Origin: Lachnospiraceae bacterium
GTDB taxonomy: Bacteria > Bacillota > Clostridia > Lachnospirales > Bianqueaceae
Reading direction: 5' to 3'
DNA length: 64,000 nucleotides
NCBI GenBank assembly: GCA_022794035.1
Contig: JAAWDX010000009.1
Span: 1-64,000 of the forward strand
Part shown: one piece after another, positions 62,272 through 64,000 of the stretch
Numbering within the stretch: the first letter of the stretch is position 1
Layout of the letters: each line of letters opens with the position of its first letter
Made by a program: the position numbers and the translations under genes
The notes under the pieces: model-generated
What the model was told of the DNA's origin: nothing
What the model saw: the letters and a program-made list of their open reading frames with translations, nothing else
Database searches by the model: none

Positions 62272-63337
62272 TAGATTAGAAGAGCTGGTGAATCGATATG
62301 AGGAGCTGGGCATTCGGCTGAATGAGCCGAGTATTATCGGAGATCAGGGACTCTGGCAGAAAATTATGAAAGAGCATGCTGGATTGATGCCTCTGGTGGA
62401 GACCTATCAGCGGTATAAAGCGGTGAAGCAAAATGAAGAAGAGGCCAGAATGCTGTTGGAGGAGGAAAAAGAGGAGGAGCTGAGGCAGCTGGCCAAGGAG
62501 GAGTTGGCGCAGGCTAAAGAAGAATTGGCTGAGCTTGAGACGAGGCTGAAGGTCTTGCTGCTGCCCAAAGATCCTAATGATGAAAAGAATGTATTTGTGG
62601 AGATTCGCAGCGGTGCGGGTGGAGATGAAGCGGCCTTGTTTGCTTCAGAGCTGTACCGGATGTACGGACGGTATGCGGAGCGCAGGGGATGGAAGACAGA
62701 GCTGGCCAGCTTGAATGAAAACGGATTGGGGGGCTTTAAAGAGGTTGTCTTTATGGTACAGGGCGCAGGCGCTTTTTCAAGGCTCAAATATGAAAGCGGA
62801 GTGCATAGAGTGCAGCGGGTACCGGCTACGGAATCGGGAGGAAGGATTCATACGTCTACGGTAACGGTAGCGGTGCTGCCGGAAGCGGAGGAGGTGGATG
62901 TGGACATCAATCCTAATGATATCCGCATTGATGTTTTTCGCTCTTCCGGTAATGGAGGACAGTGCGTCAATACAACGGATTCAGCTGTTAGGATTACTCA
63001 TTATCCTACCGGAATCGTGGTCAGCTGTCAGGATGAAAAAAGCCAGCTGAAAAATAAGGATAAGGCGATGAAGGTGCTGCGTGCCAGGCTGTATGAACGG
63101 GAGCTGGCGAAGCAACAGGCAGAGATATCGGCAGATCGCCGCAGTCAGGTAGGGACGGGGGATCGGAGCGAAAAGATCCGGACGTATAATTTTCCGCAGA
63201 CACGCGTCACAGATCACAGGATTAAGCTGACAACGCATCGGATCAGCGAGATTATGGACGGAGATCTGGATGAGCTGATTGATGGATTGATCACAGCAGA
63301 TCAAACGGCTAAGCTAGCTAAAATGAATGAAGAATAA
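62264..63337 (+). CDS. prfA: Peptide chain release factor 1
   Basis: A 357-residue class I release factor reading UAA and UAG. The stop-codon tripeptide PAT (187-189) and catalytic GGQ (231-233) are present; Cys follows GGQ where His is found in E. coli, as seen in other clostridial RF1s. AAGGAGGTG lies inside the end of prmC just before ATG 62264. Confidence 0.96.
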   Translation: MFDRLEELVNRYEELGIRLNEPSIIGDQGLWQKIMKEHAGLMPLVETYQRYKAVKQNEEEARMLLEEEKEEELRQLAKEELAQAKEELAELETRLKVLLLPKDPNDEKNVFVEIRSGAGGDEAALFASELYRMYGRYAERRGWKTELASLNENGLGGFKEVVFMVQGAGAFSRLKYESGVHRVQRVPATESGGRIHTSTVTVAVLPEAEEVDVDINPNDIRIDVFRSSGNGGQCVNTTDSAVRITHYPTGIVVSCQDEKSQLKNKDKAMKVLRARLYERELAKQQAEISADRRSQVGTGDRSEKIRTYNFPQTRVTDHRIKLTTHRISEIMDGDLDELIDGLITADQTAKLAKMNEE

Positions 63338-63361
63338 TAAAATTAAAAATGTTTTATGGTA

Positions 63362-63406
63362 AACATGGCCAGGCTTTTAAATGAAAAATTAAAAGTTTGG
63401 CCATGT
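63362..63406 (+). terminator. Long hairpin after prfA (probable terminator without T tract)
   Basis: AACATGGCCAGGCTTTTAA pairs with TTAAAAGTTTGGCCATGTT (one gap) around a short loop. No T run follows directly, so termination is probable but not certain. Confidence 0.55.
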
Positions 63407-63504
63407 TCTGCATAAAAATCTCTTTTCAAATGGAAAGATTTGTGGTAAAATCGTACAAAACGGAAAAGGAGTAACTTTTCAAATCGAATAAGGAGGAACG
63501 ACAC

Positions 63505-64000
63505 ATGGAAGTATATTCTGCGGAGAATATCCGCAATATCGTATTATTGGGACATGGAGGGGTCGGTAAGACGACGATTGCCGAACAGATGGCATATATT
63601 TCTAAAGCGATTGCAAGACCGGGTAAAATAGCAGATAAAAATACTATCAGTGATTTTGATCCTGAAGAAACGAAACGAGGCTTTTCAATTAATACGTCTG
63701 TACTGCCGATTGAATGGAGCAGCAGCTTTATTAAACATAAAATTAATGTGTTGGATACGCCTGGCTATTTTGATTTTGCAGGGGAAGTGGATGAGGCGAT
63801 TCGGGCCGCCGGAGGCGCTGTGATTGTAGTATCGGCAAAAGCAGGCGTACAGGTAGGAACGGAGATTGCGTGGGAAAAGGCCGAAAAGAAGGGCCTGCCG
63901 CGTATGATTTTTGTAAATGGTATGGATGAAGCAGAGGCTGATTTGGTGAAGGTACTGGAAGAATTAAAAGAAAAATTCGGCAAGGTTATTGCACCTTTTC
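63505..64000 (+). CDS. EF-G-like translational GTPase, N-terminal part (cut by window edge)
   Basis: The first 165 residues of an elongation-factor-G paralogue. G1 reads GHGGVGKTT (16-24), the switch region SDFDPEETKRGFSINTS, G3 DTPGY (84-88; Tyr where canonical EF-G has the catalytic His) and G4 NGMD (138-141; Gly in place of the NKxD Lys). These changes place it with EF-G-like proteins, not housekeeping FusA, and suggest altered GTP handling. AAGGAGGA lies upstream of ATG 63505. The frame is open to the edge. Confidence 0.85.
   Translation, partial: MEVYSAENIRNIVLLGHGGVGKTTIAEQMAYISKAIARPGKIADKNTISDFDPEETKRGFSINTSVLPIEWSSSFIKHKINVLDTPGYFDFAGEVDEAIRAAGGAVIVVSAKAGVQVGTEIAWEKAEKKGLPRMIFVNGMDEAEADLVKVLEELKEKFGKVIAPF

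Noticed and set aside
62264-63337. Cys after GGQ in RF1 as a novelty.
   Set aside because: From memory this variant is common in clostridial RF1 proteins and the GGQ itself is intact.
1-64000. CRISPR arrays, insertion sequences, prophage or integrase genes.
   Set aside because: No regularly spaced repeats, transposase, recombinase or phage structural genes were found on either strand.

Overview
This 64 kb window looks like chromosome from an anaerobic, spore-forming Firmicute of the class Clostridia, most likely a gut Lachnospiraceae-type organism. The evidence is the sporulation genes gpr and spoIIP, a flavodiiron O2/NO-scavenging protein, Gram-positive type promoters and Shine-Dalgarno sites, a sortase-anchored fibro-slime adhesin, a GlnRS, and several host- or plant-glycan hydrolases. 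No complete mobile element, CRISPR array or prophage is visible.

Layout. 0-6.7 kb: the 3' end of a 5S rRNA gene and its terminator, a distinctly AT-rich orphan solute-binding protein, and a large surface adhesin. 6.8-13.2 kb: two tandem GH106-like glycosidases. 13.1-16.1 kb: a DeoR regulator facing away from an sn-glycerol-1-phosphate dehydrogenase / glycerophosphodiesterase operon, with a clear promoter and inverted-repeat operator between them. 16.2-18.0 kb: a three-module flavodiiron protein. 18.1-23.4 kb: an APH-family kinase, tRNA-Val, a TetM/EF-G-like GTPase fused to a YacP/Rae1-type NYN nuclease, and a MATE exporter behind a MerR-style promoter. 23.6-24.8 kb: an S26-like peptidase and an HprK-like ATPase. 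24.9-27.0 kb: GH95 fucosidase. 32.7-27.0 kb (minus strand): a tightly packed typA-marR-tcdA-yfhO operon. 34.1-32.8 kb (minus strand): a DacA-like protein whose three active-site motifs are all degenerate.

34.2-43.8 kb is a plus-strand block: comEA, a two-component system with a GerMN lipoprotein, comEC, holA, rpsT, gpr, spoIIP. An AT-rich P-loop kinase with a structured leader follows, then lepA. 46.6-53.4 kb: lgt (minus), ychF, prfC, glnS and a flippase-like membrane protein. 54.8-53.4 kb (minus): GH29 fucosidase. 54.9-58.9 kb: YgiQ radical SAM protein, PfkB sugar kinase, class II fructose-bisphosphate aldolase, DUF1294 protein. 60.0-59.0 kb (minus): flavin reductase and XRE regulator. 60.1-64.0 kb: rpmE, DUF1385, prmC, prfA, and the start of an EF-G-like GTPase cut by the window edge.

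Translation is a recurring theme: TetM-like, TypA, LepA, RF3 and EF-G-like GTPases, YchF, RF1, PrmC, GlnRS, S20, L31 and tRNA-Val. The most unusual items are the GTPase-NYN nuclease fusion (possible A-site mRNA cleavage coupled to a ribosome-clearing GTPase), the glycerol-1-phosphate operon (possible salvage of the phosphatidylglycerol/lipoteichoic-acid enantiomer), and the apparently dead carboxypeptidase next to comEA.
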